DNA of 64,000 nt from Pseudorhodoplanes sp049324435 (GTDB lineage: Bacteria; Pseudomonadota; Alphaproteobacteria; Rhizobiales; Xanthobacteraceae). Below the pieces are notes generated by a model. The model was given only the letters and a program-made list of their open reading frames with translations. It was not told the DNA's origin and did not search any database. The position numbers and the translations under genes were made by a program. Below, piece by piece: positions 28,175 to 37,700 of this stretch (its first letter is position 1; each line of letters begins with the position of its first letter). The stretch lies in the NCBI GenBank assembly GCA_049324435.1, contig JBMOOQ010000053.1, positions 62,001 through 126,000 of the forward strand. The letters are read 5' to 3'.

Positions 28175-28348
28175 GAAAATTGCGGCGCGGTTGCATAGGA
28201 CGCACGCAGCAGCTGCGCTTGGTGCAGGTTCCGGCCGATGGTCCGTGCAGCACGCACCACCGCGGCTTTAACGTTCCTTAAGGTTAAGCAGGCTCAATGG
28301 GGACCGGCCGCGACGCGCCTGCGTACGGCATCACCGGTTCCATTGACG

Positions 28349-28383
28349 CCCATTGTGTCCCATGATAGCCCAAATCGTCCCAT
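28349..28383. promoter_or_regulatory. MraZ-box: four CCCA(T/A) repeats at 10-bp spacing
   Basis: Direct repeats CCCAT (28349), CCCAT (28359), CCCAA (28369) and CCCAT (28379) are spaced exactly 10 bp, one helical turn, 55 bases before the mraZ start. On the other strand they read (A/T)TGGG. MraZ is known to bind TGGG-type direct repeats separated by 5 bp in front of the dcw cluster, so these are the probable autoregulatory sites. The rest of the 28071-28437 gap holds the EcfG promoter. Confidence 0.75.
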
Positions 28384-28437
28384 ACAGGCGTTGCGGGCCG
28401 CAGGGATGGCCCGCCAGCGCGGGCTCTGGAACCTCCG

Positions 28438-28914
28438 GTGGACCGATTCTTTTCCCATTTCATTCTCCGGCTGGACGCCAAGGGGCGGGTCTCGGTACCG
28501 GCGCCGTTCCGCAGCGTTCTGACGCGCGAGGGGGCCGAGACCTTGTTTTGCTATCCGGCGCTCGACCGGCCTGCGGTGGAGGCGGGTGGCGCCAGATTGA
28601 TGGCGGAGATCGAGGACCTGATCGGCCGGTTTCCGCCGTTCTCGGAGGAGCGCGAGCAGTTTGCGACGGCGCTCTACGGCACCAGCGAGACATTGAAGAT
28701 CGACGGCGAGGGGCGGGTCACGCTGTCCGATCAGCTGAAGGACCATGCCGGGATTATGGACGCGGTCGCGTTCGTAGGGCTTGGCCACAAATTCCAGATC
28801 TGGGCGCCGGACCGTTTCAGTGCGCGCCTTTCCGAGGCCACCGGAAAGATGCGCGCGTTGAAGAAGCGGCTCGGCACCGGACAGGCGGCAACCCCGCAAG
28901 GGGCACGGGAATGA
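28438..28914 (+). CDS. mraZ: Transcriptional regulator MraZ
   Basis: 158-aa protein of the SpoVT/AbrB-like double-fold family that binds upstream of the dcw cluster as an oligomeric ring. Both half-repeats are visible: RLDAKGRVSVPAPFRSVLTR (about 11-30) and KIDGEGRVTLSDQLKDHAGI (about 88-107). Start is a GTG at 28438 giving MDRFFSHFILRLD; the C-terminal tail GTGQAATPQGARE is longer than in E. coli. Four putative binding repeats lie upstream. Its stop overlaps the rsmH start (ATGATGA). Confidence 0.95.
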   Translation: MDRFFSHFILRLDAKGRVSVPAPFRSVLTREGAETLFCYPALDRPAVEAGGARLMAEIEDLIGRFPPFSEEREQFATALYGTSETLKIDGEGRVTLSDQLKDHAGIMDAVAFVGLGHKFQIWAPDRFSARLSEATGKMRALKKRLGTGQAATPQGARE

Positions 28915-29945
28915 TGACGGACCGCGACGGCGGTGACGCTGTCGATGGCGGACTGGTCCGGCATATTCCCGTGCTCGCCGCCGAGGTGCTGCACTTTCTC
29001 AATGTCAGCGACGGCGGCGTCTACATCGACGGCACATTCGGCGCCGGCGGCTATACGCGCGCGATCCTCGATGCCGCCGATTGCCGGGTGATCGCGATCG
29101 ATCGCGACGAGAGCGCGGTCGCGCGCGGTGCGGATATGGTTCGCGCGGCGAATGGCCGTCTGACCCTCGCCCTGGACCGCTTCTCCAATCTCGACGGTGT
29201 CGCCCGTAACGCCGGTCATGACGAGGTCGACGGCGTTGTGCTCGATATCGGCGTCTCGTCGATGCAGCTCGACGAAGCGGAGCGCGGCTTCTCGTTCCGT
29301 CACGATGGGCCGCTCGACATGCGCATGGGCCGGACCGGACCGAGCGCCGCCGATCTCGTTGCCGCCGCGTCCGATCGCGATCTCGCCGCGATCATCGCGC
29401 GGCTCGGCGAGGAGCGCTTTGCGCGACCGATCGCCCGCGCCATCGTGAAAGCGCGCAGCGAAGCCCCGATCCTAACCACGAAACAGCTTGCCGCGATCGT
29501 CGAGCGCGTGGTGCATGCGCGCCCTGGCCAGATCCATCCGGCGACCCGGACCTTCCAGGCATTGCGGATCTGCGTGAACGAGGAGCTTGACGAACTCGCC
29601 GCGGCCTTGTCGGCAGCAGAACGCATCCTCAAGCCCGGCGGCCGCCTCGTTGTGGTGACGTTTCACTCGCTGGAAGACCGCATCGTCAAGACCTTCCTCG
29701 GCGAGCGCAGCCGCATCGCGGCAGGCTCGCGTCATGCGCCGGAAGCGCGCGGCCCGCAGCCGACATTCACGTTGCTGACCAAGAAGCCGGTGACACCGGG
29801 CGATGAGGAGACAGCGCGCAATCCGCGGGCGCGCTCCGCGAAGCTGCGCGCCGCTGAGCGCAATGCGGCTCCGGCGCGCACGGCCGAGATCAACGACGTC
29901 ATGCGCGGCGTTCCCACGCTTGCCGAGGCGATGCGGGGCCGATGA
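28911..29945 (+). CDS. rsmH: 16S rRNA (cytosine1402-N4)-methyltransferase
   Basis: 344-aa SAM-dependent enzyme (formerly MraW) methylating C1402 of 16S rRNA. HIPVLAAEVLHFL, the SAM motif DGTFGAGGYTRAIL, VLDIGVSSMQLDEAERGFSF and the C-terminal VVVTFHSLEDRIVK are all family signatures. Two tandem ATGs (28911 and 28914) overlap the mraZ stop; the longer frame upstream is a shadow of mraZ. Its stop overlaps ftsL. Confidence 0.95.
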   Translation: MMTDRDGGDAVDGGLVRHIPVLAAEVLHFLNVSDGGVYIDGTFGAGGYTRAILDAADCRVIAIDRDESAVARGADMVRAANGRLTLALDRFSNLDGVARNAGHDEVDGVVLDIGVSSMQLDEAERGFSFRHDGPLDMRMGRTGPSAADLVAAASDRDLAAIIARLGEERFARPIARAIVKARSEAPILTTKQLAAIVERVVHARPGQIHPATRTFQALRICVNEELDELAAALSAAERILKPGGRLVVVTFHSLEDRIVKTFLGERSRIAAGSRHAPEARGPQPTFTLLTKKPVTPGDEETARNPRARSAKLRAAERNAAPARTAEINDVMRGVPTLAEAMRGR

Positions 29946-30322
29946 CCATGCGCATCCTCCATCTTTTCGTCATTGTCGCGCTGGTTGTGGCTGCGGCCTA
30001 CGTCTACGACATCAAGTTCGAAGCCACGATGCAGACCGAACGGCTGTCGAAACTGCGCGGCGAGATCAAGCGCGAGCGCGATGCGATTGCCGCGCTGCGC
30101 GCGGAATGGGCGAAGCTGGCTTCGCCCGGCCGAATCGAGGATCTCGCCAGCCGGCATCTGCCGGCGCTCAAGCCGCTCGATCAGTTCCAGATCGATACGC
30201 TGGCAAATCTTCCCGAGCGGCCGAAGCCGCCGGAACCCGAGCCGGCCGATCCGATCGCGGCACTGATCGGCGAGGGCGGCGATTTGCCGACCGGCTCGAT
30301 CAACCAGCGGAGTGGCCGATGA
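29942..30322 (+). CDS. ftsL: Cell division protein FtsL
   Basis: 126-aa bitopic membrane protein. An N-terminal membrane helix (about 3-23, MRILHLFVIVALVVAAAYVYDIKFE) is followed by a coiled-coil leucine-zipper-like segment (about 30-62, TERLSKLRGEIKRERDAIAALRAEWAKL) and a Pro-rich tail. FtsL joins FtsQ and FtsB and activates FtsWI. Location between rsmH and ftsI, with ATGA overlaps on both sides, confirms the call despite low family conservation. Confidence 0.88.
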   Translation: MTMRILHLFVIVALVVAAAYVYDIKFEATMQTERLSKLRGEIKRERDAIAALRAEWAKLASPGRIEDLASRHLPALKPLDQFQIDTLANLPERPKPPEPEPADPIAALIGEGGDLPTGSINQRSGR

Positions 30323-32055
30323 CGCACGCCACCGGCTCCATCGCGCCAAGGAAGCCGCTGATCGAGCGCCTCCTCTACGGGCACAATGTCGATCGCGAGA
30401 CCAAGAGCCGCGCACGCGTCGGTCTCGTGATTCTCGCCTTCGCCAGCGTTTATGCCGTCATCTCGGGCCGGCTGGTCTATCTCGCCGCGACTTCCGACGG
30501 ACAGGTCGCGCGGCGCTCCGGCGGCGATATCGTCGCGACCGCACGGCCGGATATTCTCGATCGCAGTGGCGAGGTGCTGGCGACAGATGTGCGCATGCCG
30601 TCGCTGTTCGGGGAGCCGCGACGCATTATCGATGTCGACGAGGCGGTGGAACTCCTCACCGCGACGATGCCGGACCTGAATGCGAACGAGTTGCGCGAAC
30701 GGCTGTCGTCGAAGAAGGGTTTCGTCTGGCTGAAGCGTGAAATCACCAAGGAGCAGCAGCAGCAGATCCACCGGCTCGGCATTCCCGGCATCGGCTTCCG
30801 CTCGGAGAACAAGCGCGTCTATCCGAACGGCGCGTCGGTCTCGCATCTGATCGGCCACGTCAATATCGACAACCAGGGCATCGCCGGTATCGAGAAATGG
30901 CTTGATCGCAGCGGTCTCGCCGATCTGCATTCGCTCGGTTTCGCAACGGATCGCCAGCAAAAGCCGGTCGAACTCGCAGTCGATCTGCGGGTGCAGCACG
31001 CGCTGCGCTCCGAACTTCTCGCGGCGCGCCAGAAATTCAAGGCCAAAGCTGCCGCCGGACTCGTCACCGACGTCAATACCGGCGAGATCGTCGCCATGGT
31101 GTCGGTGCCGGATTACGATCCGAACGATCCGCGCGAGGCGCTGGACAAGGATCGGATTAACCGACTGACCACCGGCGTATTTGAGATGGGATCGACCTTC
31201 AAGGCGCTGACGCTCGCCATGGCGCTCGATTCGGGCAAGTATACGCTCGGCTCGTCGGTCGATGCGCGCCATCCGCTGCAATACGGCAAGTTCAAGATCA
31301 ACGATTTCCATGCGCAGCGCCGCATTCTCACGCTGCCGGAAGTCTTCACCTATTCCTCGAATATCGGCACCGCCCGCATGGCGCTTGGGCTCGGCGTCGA
31401 GCACCACAAGGCGTTCCTGAAGAAGATGGGGCAGCTGGACCGGCTGCGTACCGAGATTCCCGAAAGTGCCGAGCCGCTGGTGCCCAAACGCTGGGGCGAA
31501 CTGAACACGGTCACGATCGCGTTCGGCCATGGCCTGTCGGTCGCGCCGCTGCAGGCGGTCATGGGCATTTCCGCGCTTGTGAACGGTGGCAAACTGATCC
31601 CGCCGACTTTCCTCAAGCGCAGCGAGGATGAGGCGGCAAAACTCGCGCGCCAAGTCATCAAGCCGGAGACCTCGGAGCGCATGCGCTATCTGATGCGGCT
31701 CAATGCCGAGGTGGGATCGGCGAAGAGCGCCGAGGTCAAGGGCTTCTATGTCGGCGGCAAGACCGGCACGTCCGAGAAGGTGATCAACGGGCGGTATTCT
31801 AAGACAAAACTGCTGACCAGCTTCACTGCCGTGCTGCCGGCCGACAAGCCCAAATATCTGGTTCTGATCATGCTCGATGAGCCGCAGCCTCTGGCAGAAA
31901 CCAAGGGCTATGCCACCTCCGGATGGAACGCGGCGCCCACCGCCGGGAAGGTCATCGCCAGGATTGCGCCGATCCTCGGCCTTGAGCCGCGATTCGATCT
32001 GCCGCCGGCCGACCGGCAAATTCTCGCAGTCACCGCCTCGGCGCGGGCGCGGTAA
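30319..32055 (+). CDS. ftsI: Septum-specific transpeptidase FtsI (PBP3)
   Basis: 578-aa class B penicillin-binding protein. A single N-terminal membrane helix (about 34-56) precedes the dimerisation domain and the transpeptidase domain. Catalytic motifs: S292-T-F-K295 (SxxK), S346-S-N348 (SxN) and K481-T-G-T484. It cross-links peptidoglycan at the septum with FtsW. Start is the ATG overlapping the ftsL stop; the frame stays open upstream through rsmH/ftsL but is a shadow there. A gap of 106 bases follows before murE. Confidence 0.95.
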   Translation: MTHATGSIAPRKPLIERLLYGHNVDRETKSRARVGLVILAFASVYAVISGRLVYLAATSDGQVARRSGGDIVATARPDILDRSGEVLATDVRMPSLFGEPRRIIDVDEAVELLTATMPDLNANELRERLSSKKGFVWLKREITKEQQQQIHRLGIPGIGFRSENKRVYPNGASVSHLIGHVNIDNQGIAGIEKWLDRSGLADLHSLGFATDRQQKPVELAVDLRVQHALRSELLAARQKFKAKAAAGLVTDVNTGEIVAMVSVPDYDPNDPREALDKDRINRLTTGVFEMGSTFKALTLAMALDSGKYTLGSSVDARHPLQYGKFKINDFHAQRRILTLPEVFTYSSNIGTARMALGLGVEHHKAFLKKMGQLDRLRTEIPESAEPLVPKRWGELNTVTIAFGHGLSVAPLQAVMGISALVNGGKLIPPTFLKRSEDEAAKLARQVIKPETSERMRYLMRLNAEVGSAKSAEVKGFYVGGKTGTSEKVINGRYSKTKLLTSFTAVLPADKPKYLVLIMLDEPQPLAETKGYATSGWNAAPTAGKVIARIAPILGLEPRFDLPPADRQILAVTASARAR

Positions 32056-32161
32056 TTTTCTGTCGTTCCTCTGTCTGTTTTGCCGCGAGTGTGAAGAAGC
32101 GCGGCCCGGGATAGGGTAGAAGAGACTTGCCGAGCGGTCTGCCGCATGAAACATCCTCGCA

Positions 32162-33607
32162 ATGAAACTCTCCGATATCCTTGACGGAATGGCTCCGGTC
32201 GGCGCCGAGACCGGCGCGATCGAGATCGCTGGCGTCACAGCCGATAGCCGGGCGGTACAGCCCGGCTACCTTTTCGTGGCAATCGCAGGTGCCAAGGATG
32301 ACGGCCTTCGCTTCGCGGCCGAGGCTGCTAAGGCGGGTGCCGTGGCGATCCTTGCCGAGCGCGGCGGACCTTCGGCCGGCATTCCGCTGGTCGTTGTACC
32401 CAACGCGCGTCGCGCGCTGTCACTCGCTGCGGCGAAGCTCTATCCGCGCCAGCCCGCAACCGTCGCGGCCGTCACCGGCACCAGCGGCAAGACCTCAGTT
32501 GCGGCCTTCACGCGCCAGATCTGGGAGGCGGCCGGACATGCGGCCGCCAGCATCGGCACCATCGGCGTGGTATCGCCGAAAGGGGAGACCTATGGGTCGC
32601 TGACCACGCCGGACCCGGCCGCGCTGCATCGCATGCTCGACGAACTGGCCGGCGAAGGCGTCACACATCTCGCGATGGAAGCGTCCTCACACGGCCTCGA
32701 CCAGCATCGCCTCGATGGCGTCCGCGTCTCGGCCGGCGGCTTCACCAATCTCAGCCGCGATCATCTCGACTATCACCCGGATCTCGAAGCCTATCTGCGC
32801 GCCAAGCTGCGGCTGTTCGAGGCTGTGATCGTTGCCGGCGGAACGGCCGTCATTTCCGCGGATCATCCGGAATCGAAACGGGTGATCGAGGCGGCCTCGA
32901 AGCGTGGCTTGCGTATCTTCACGGTCGGTCGTGACGGCGACGCGATCCGGCTTGAGAAGAGCCGCATCGACGGCTACGCGCAGAATCTCACGCTAGAATT
33001 CGAGCGGCGCAGGTATGAAGTGAACCTGCCACTGGTGGGTGAGTTCCAGATCGAGAATGCGCTGGTCGCCGCCGGGCTGGCGATTGCCACCGGGACGCCG
33101 GCCGATGTGGTCTTTGCTGCGCTGGAGGATCTGGAAGGCGCCAAGGGCCGGCTGGAATTTGCCGGACAAAAGTCCGGCGCGCCCGTCTTCATCGATTACG
33201 CGCACAAGCCGGATGCGCTTGCCAAAACACTGGAGGCATTGCGCCCCTATGTGAAGAAGCGGCTGTTCGTTGTGTTCGGCTGCGGCGGCAACCGCGATAC
33301 CGGCAAGCGGCCGATCATGGGCGCCATCGCCGCGGAAAAAGCCGAGCGCGTCATCGTCACCGACGACAATCCGCGCAACGAAGATCCGGCCGCGATCCGT
33401 GCGGAGATTCTGAAAGCCGCGCCCGGCGCTGTCGAAATTCCCGACCGCGGCGAAGCGATCCGGCGGGCCATCGCGGAATTGGATAGCGGTGACGTACTGG
33501 TGATCGCCGGAAAGGGCCATGAAAGTGGCCAGATCGTCGGCGACCGGGTATTGCCGTTCAGCGATCATGAGGTGGTTGCGGCGGCGTTGGGGGGACGAAA
33601 CGGATGA
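32162..33607 (+). CDS. murE: UDP-MurNAc-L-Ala-D-Glu:meso-diaminopimelate ligase
   Basis: 481-aa Mur ligase adding meso-diaminopimelate to the stem peptide. P-loop VTGTSGKTS (104-112), and the D402-N-P-R405 motif that marks mDAP rather than lysine specificity. The TTPDPAALHRML segment binds the substrate. Its last four bases overlap the murF start. Confidence 0.96.
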   Translation: MKLSDILDGMAPVGAETGAIEIAGVTADSRAVQPGYLFVAIAGAKDDGLRFAAEAAKAGAVAILAERGGPSAGIPLVVVPNARRALSLAAAKLYPRQPATVAAVTGTSGKTSVAAFTRQIWEAAGHAAASIGTIGVVSPKGETYGSLTTPDPAALHRMLDELAGEGVTHLAMEASSHGLDQHRLDGVRVSAGGFTNLSRDHLDYHPDLEAYLRAKLRLFEAVIVAGGTAVISADHPESKRVIEAASKRGLRIFTVGRDGDAIRLEKSRIDGYAQNLTLEFERRRYEVNLPLVGEFQIENALVAAGLAIATGTPADVVFAALEDLEGAKGRLEFAGQKSGAPVFIDYAHKPDALAKTLEALRPYVKKRLFVVFGCGGNRDTGKRPIMGAIAAEKAERVIVTDDNPRNEDPAAIRAEILKAAPGAVEIPDRGEAIRRAIAELDSGDVLVIAGKGHESGQIVGDRVLPFSDHEVVAAALGGRNG

Positions 33608-35043
33608 GCGCCAAGGCGCTATGGACTGTAGACGCGATGGCCGAGGCCATGCGCGCGCGCCCTGAAGGTCCTTTGCCTCAGGCAGTGGGCGGCATATCGA
33701 TCGACAGCCGCACGCTGACGCCGGGCGACGCCTTCTTCGCAATCTCCGGCGACAACCGCGACGGCCATGCCTTTGTTGACGCCGCGTTGAAGGCCGGTGC
33801 CGGGCTTGCCGTGGTGTCGAACGCGAAGCGCGATACGGTTCCCGCCGATGCGCCGTTGCTGGTCGTTGACGATGTGCTGGACGCCTTGCGCAATCTCGCG
33901 CGAGCGTCGCGTGCGCGGCTCAAGGGCAAGGTCATTGCGGTGACCGGTTCCGTCGGCAAGACCTCGACCAAGGAAGCGTTGCGGCTCGTGCTCTCGCGCG
34001 AAGGCGAGACCCACGCGTCGGCCGCGTCCTACAACAATCACTGGGGCGTGCCGCTGTCGCTTGCGCGCTGTCCCGCCGACGCGCGTTTCGCCGTGTTCGA
34101 ACTCGGCATGAATCACGCGGGCGAAATCGGCCCGCTGTCACGGATGGTGCAGCCGGATATCGTCATCATCACCACGATCGCACCGGTGCATTTGGAGCAT
34201 TTCGCTTCGGTCGAGGGTATAGCGGATGCCAAGGCGGAGATTTTCGAAGGGCTGGCCGAGGACGGCATCGCGATCCTCAATCGCGACAACGACTATTTCA
34301 ATCGTCTGTGCGACCGCGCGCTGGATGCGCGCGTTTCGCGCGTCGTATCGTTCGGCGAGGAAGCGGGCGCCGACGCTCAGCTGATCAAATGCGCGCTGCA
34401 GCCAGATGTCTCGACCGTGCAGGCCCGCATTCTCGGCGACGACGTGACCTACAAGCTTGGCGCGCCCGGCAAGCATCTGGTGATGAACTCGCTCGCTGTT
34501 CTCGCGGCAGCGAAACTCGCCGGCGCGGACCTCGCCATTGCGGCGCTCGCGCTCGCCGATCTTCAGCCGGCAAGCGGACGCGGAACCCGGATTGCTTTGG
34601 AAATGCCCGGCGGAAGCGCGCTTCTGATCGACGAGAGTTACAATGCGAATCCGGTGTCGATGGCGGCCGCGATCGCGCTCCTAGGCCAGGCGGAGCCCGG
34701 CCCGCGCGGACGGCGCATCGCCGTGCTGGGCGATATGCTCGAACTTGGCACGCAATCGGGCGAACTGCATGCCTCGCTGGTGAAACCCATATTGGATCAT
34801 GCGGTCGATCTGGTGTTCTGCGCCGGTCCCGCGATGCGAAATCTGTGGGAGGCGCTTCCCTCCAGCCGCCGGGGCGGCTATGCAAACGACTCCACGGCCC
34901 TCGAACCGCAGGTGCTCGACGCGGTCTCGGGCGGCGATGTCATCATGATCAAGGGCTCCTTCGGCTCGAAAATGACTCCCATCGTCAAGGCGCTGCAGCG
35001 CAAATATGCGCCTCGCGCCACGATGGATGCAGTGCAGGGTTGA
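33604..35043 (+). CDS. murF: UDP-MurNAc-tripeptide:D-Ala-D-Ala ligase
   Basis: 479-aa Mur ligase adding D-Ala-D-Ala. P-loop TGSVGKT (114-120), AASYNNHWGVPLSLAR and DESYNANPVSMAAAI blocks are the MurF signatures. Overlaps murE by 4 bases; mraY begins 7 bases after its stop, so the genes are co-translated. Confidence 0.96.
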   Translation: MSAKALWTVDAMAEAMRARPEGPLPQAVGGISIDSRTLTPGDAFFAISGDNRDGHAFVDAALKAGAGLAVVSNAKRDTVPADAPLLVVDDVLDALRNLARASRARLKGKVIAVTGSVGKTSTKEALRLVLSREGETHASAASYNNHWGVPLSLARCPADARFAVFELGMNHAGEIGPLSRMVQPDIVIITTIAPVHLEHFASVEGIADAKAEIFEGLAEDGIAILNRDNDYFNRLCDRALDARVSRVVSFGEEAGADAQLIKCALQPDVSTVQARILGDDVTYKLGAPGKHLVMNSLAVLAAAKLAGADLAIAALALADLQPASGRGTRIALEMPGGSALLIDESYNANPVSMAAAIALLGQAEPGPRGRRIAVLGDMLELGTQSGELHASLVKPILDHAVDLVFCAGPAMRNLWEALPSSRRGGYANDSTALEPQVLDAVSGGDVIMIKGSFGSKMTPIVKALQRKYAPRATMDAVQG

Positions 35044-35050
35044 CCGCCGC

Positions 35051-36139
35051 ATGCTCACCTGGCTTGCCGACTTTTCCGACTCCTTCCAGGCTCTCAATAT
35101 TTTTCGTTATATCACCTTCCGCACCGGCGGCGCGCTGATGACGGCGGCTCTGTTCATGTTCATTGCCGGATCGCCGATCATCGACTGGCTGCGTGCTGCG
35201 CAAGGCCGAGGCCAGCCGATCCGCGAGGACGGACCGCAATCGCACCTGAAGAGCAAGATCGGCACGCCGACCATGGGCGGCCTGATGATCATCTTCGCTG
35301 TGACGGTCTCCACCATTCTGTGGGCCAATGTCTACAATCCTTATGTCTGGATCGTGCTTGGCGTCACCGTCGCGTTCGGCATGATCGGGTTCTATGACGA
35401 TTATCTGAAAGTCACCAAGCAGCAGGCCTATACGGCGTTTTCCGGCAAGCTGCGGCTCACCGCCGAAACGATCGTGGCGATCCTCGCCTGTCTCGCGATC
35501 TCGCAGCTCGGACGGCCGGCCTTCGCGACTTCGCTCGCCTTCCCGTTCTTCAAGGACCTGATCGTCGATCTCGGCTGGTTCTTCGTCGTATTCGGCGCCT
35601 TTATCATTGTCGGCGCAGGCAACGCGGTAAACCTCACAGACGGTCTCGACGGGCTTGCGATCGTGCCGGTGATCATCGCGGCGCTGAGCTTCGGCATGAT
35701 TTCGTATCTCGCCGGCAACGCGCTGTTCGCCGATTATCTGCAGATCCACTATGTCGCCGGCACCGGCGAACTTGCGGTGCTGTGCGGTGCGGTGATCGGG
35801 GCGGGGATCGGCTTTCTCTGGTACAATGCACCGCCAGCCTCGATCTTCATGGGCGATACCGGCTCTCTGGCGCTCGGCGGCCTGATCGGCACCATCGCGG
35901 TCGCGACCAAGCATGAGATCGCGCTCGCGATCATCGGCGGGCTGTTCGTGCTCGAAGCGGTATCGGTCATCGTGCAGGTGGTTTCGTTCCGGCTGTTCGG
36001 CAAGCGGGTGTTCCGGATGGCGCCGATCCATCATCACTACGAGCAGAAGGGCTGGACCGAGCCCCAGATCGTGATCCGGTTCTGGATCATCTCGATCATG
36101 CTGGCGCTGATCGGACTATCGACGCTGAAGCTGCGATGA
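35051..36139 (+). CDS. mraY: Phospho-MurNAc-pentapeptide translocase
   Basis: 362-aa inner-membrane enzyme with ten helices, making lipid I from UDP-MurNAc-pentapeptide and undecaprenyl phosphate. Conserved residues: HLKSKIGTPTMGG, GFYDDYLKV (aspartate pair), GNAVNLTDGLDGLA, FMGDTGSLALGG and APIHHHYE. The start MLTWLADFSDSFQALN is that of other MraY proteins; a longer frame from 35006 overlaps murF and is not supported. Confidence 0.96.
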   Translation: MLTWLADFSDSFQALNIFRYITFRTGGALMTAALFMFIAGSPIIDWLRAAQGRGQPIREDGPQSHLKSKIGTPTMGGLMIIFAVTVSTILWANVYNPYVWIVLGVTVAFGMIGFYDDYLKVTKQQAYTAFSGKLRLTAETIVAILACLAISQLGRPAFATSLAFPFFKDLIVDLGWFFVVFGAFIIVGAGNAVNLTDGLDGLAIVPVIIAALSFGMISYLAGNALFADYLQIHYVAGTGELAVLCGAVIGAGIGFLWYNAPPASIFMGDTGSLALGGLIGTIAVATKHEIALAIIGGLFVLEAVSVIVQVVSFRLFGKRVFRMAPIHHHYEQKGWTEPQIVIRFWIISIMLALIGLSTLKLR

Positions 36140-37506
36140 TCCCGGTCACCACCTTTGCCGGCAAGACGGTCGCGGTGTTCGGCCTCGGCGGTTCGGGGCT
36201 TGCGACCTGTCACGCGCTGATTGCCGGCGGGGCAACGGTCATTGCCTTCGACGACGATGCCAAGAAGGTGGCGCAGGCGAGCGAGGCGAAGGTTGGCACT
36301 GCCGACCTGCGCAAGATCGACTGGAAGACGATCGCGGCGCTGATCCTGACACCCGGCGTGCCGCTGACGCATCCGGAGCCGCACTGGTCGGCGAAGCTCG
36401 CGCAGGCTGCGGGCGTCGAGATCATCGGCGATATCGAATTGTTCTGCCGCGAGCGCCGCGCGCACGCGCCCAATGCGCCGTTTGTCGCCATCACCGGCAC
36501 CAATGGCAAGTCGACCACCACCGCGCTGATCGCGCATCTGCTTCGTCACGCCGGCCGCGACGTGCAGATGGGCGGCAATATCGGCGTGCCGGTGCTGCAG
36601 CTCGAACCGCTGTCGCCGGAGCGGCATTACGTGATCGAGTGCTCATCCTATCAGCTCGATCTCGCGCCCTCGATCGATCCGACTGTCGGCATCATGCTCA
36701 ATGTCACGCCCGATCATATCGACCGGCACGGCAGCATTGAGCATTACGCGGCAGTCAAGAGCCGCATCCTCGGCCGCGCGAAGGTCCGCATCGTCGGCGT
36801 CGACGACGACTACGGGCGCGGCATGGCCAAAAGCCTCGCAGCGATGCAGCGCGAGGTGGTGCCGATCTCTATCAACCGCATCGTTCCGCACGGCTATGTC
36901 GGCGGCGAGCGCAACATCTACCGCACCGGCGGCAGCGAGGCGGAGGACATCGCCGATCTCACCGGCATCGGTTCGCTGCGGGGCAGCCACAACATGCAGA
37001 ATGCGGTCGCGGCGGTCGCGGCGTGTTCGGCTCTCGGCGTCGACGACAAGACCCTGCAGGAGGGGTTGCGCACGTTTCCAGGTCTCGCCCATCGCATGGA
37101 GGAGATCGGGAAAAAAGGCGCGGTGCTGTTCATCAACGATTCCAAGGCGACCAATGCAGACTCCGCCGCCAAGGCGCTCGCGTCCTTCGACAATATCTAC
37201 TGGATTGCCGGAGGCCTGCCGAAGGAGGGCGGTATTGCCAGCCTTGCCGAATTCTTCCCCCGTATCCGCAAGGCTTATCTGATCGGCAAGGCAGCATCTG
37301 AATTCGCGCAGACGCTCGACGGCCATGTGCCCTACGACATGGCCGGCACGCTCGATGCCGCACTGGATCATGCGGCGCGTGACGCACTGGCCTCCGGCAA
37401 GCCCGCGGTGGTTCTGCTCTCGCCGGCATGCGCGTCGTTCGACCAGTTCCCAAATTTCGAGGTGCGGGGCAACCGGTTCCGGGAGCTCGTGCAGGGGCTT
37501 CTTTAG
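36136..37506 (+). CDS. murD: UDP-MurNAc-L-alanine:D-glutamate ligase
   Basis: 456-aa Mur ligase adding D-glutamate. Nucleotide-binding start VAVFGLGGSGLATCHAL, P-loop ITGTNGKSTTTALI, the VIECSSYQLDLAP segment and C-terminal LLSPACASFDQFPNFEVRG are diagnostic. ATG overlaps the mraY stop. A 194-base gap with a palindromic repeat separates it from ftsW. Confidence 0.96.
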   Translation: MIPVTTFAGKTVAVFGLGGSGLATCHALIAGGATVIAFDDDAKKVAQASEAKVGTADLRKIDWKTIAALILTPGVPLTHPEPHWSAKLAQAAGVEIIGDIELFCRERRAHAPNAPFVAITGTNGKSTTTALIAHLLRHAGRDVQMGGNIGVPVLQLEPLSPERHYVIECSSYQLDLAPSIDPTVGIMLNVTPDHIDRHGSIEHYAAVKSRILGRAKVRIVGVDDDYGRGMAKSLAAMQREVVPISINRIVPHGYVGGERNIYRTGGSEAEDIADLTGIGSLRGSHNMQNAVAAVAACSALGVDDKTLQEGLRTFPGLAHRMEEIGKKGAVLFINDSKATNADSAAKALASFDNIYWIAGGLPKEGGIASLAEFFPRIRKAYLIGKAASEFAQTLDGHVPYDMAGTLDAALDHAARDALASGKPAVVLLSPACASFDQFPNFEVRGNRFRELVQGLL

Positions 37507-37646
37507 GTATCCCGGACGCGCTGCAGCGCGTAGCGCAGCGAAGCGTGCTTCGCAGATCCTGGATCCATTCACCCGAGAGCGCCTGTCAAAGTGGGCGCCG
37601 GTTCTGCGGCGCACCGTTGCACGATGCGCCGCGCCCGGGACACCAG
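37507..37646. repeat. Imperfect long palindromic intergenic repeat (copy 1)
   Basis: The murD-ftsW gap begins with CCCGGACGCGCTGCAGCG and ends with a near-complementary CGCGCCCGGGACACC, with inner CGCAGatcCtGGAtcC and GgttCTGCGGCGCA segments that also mirror one another. The same word set recurs at 45203-45345 (copy 2). This matches a widely scattered palindromic repeat type of Bradyrhizobium-like genomes (from memory). The remaining 50 bases before ftsW hold no recognised signal. Confidence 0.6.
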
Positions 37647-37700
37647 TCCGTTAATCAAACCTAAACCCCGACAGGTGAGTTTGAGCGATCGGGGGGCCTT

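Noticed and set aside
28268..28287. CtrA box (TTAA repeats) before mraZ
   Set aside because: The TTAA words are 6 and 2 bases apart, not 7, and the match to the longer consensus is poor.
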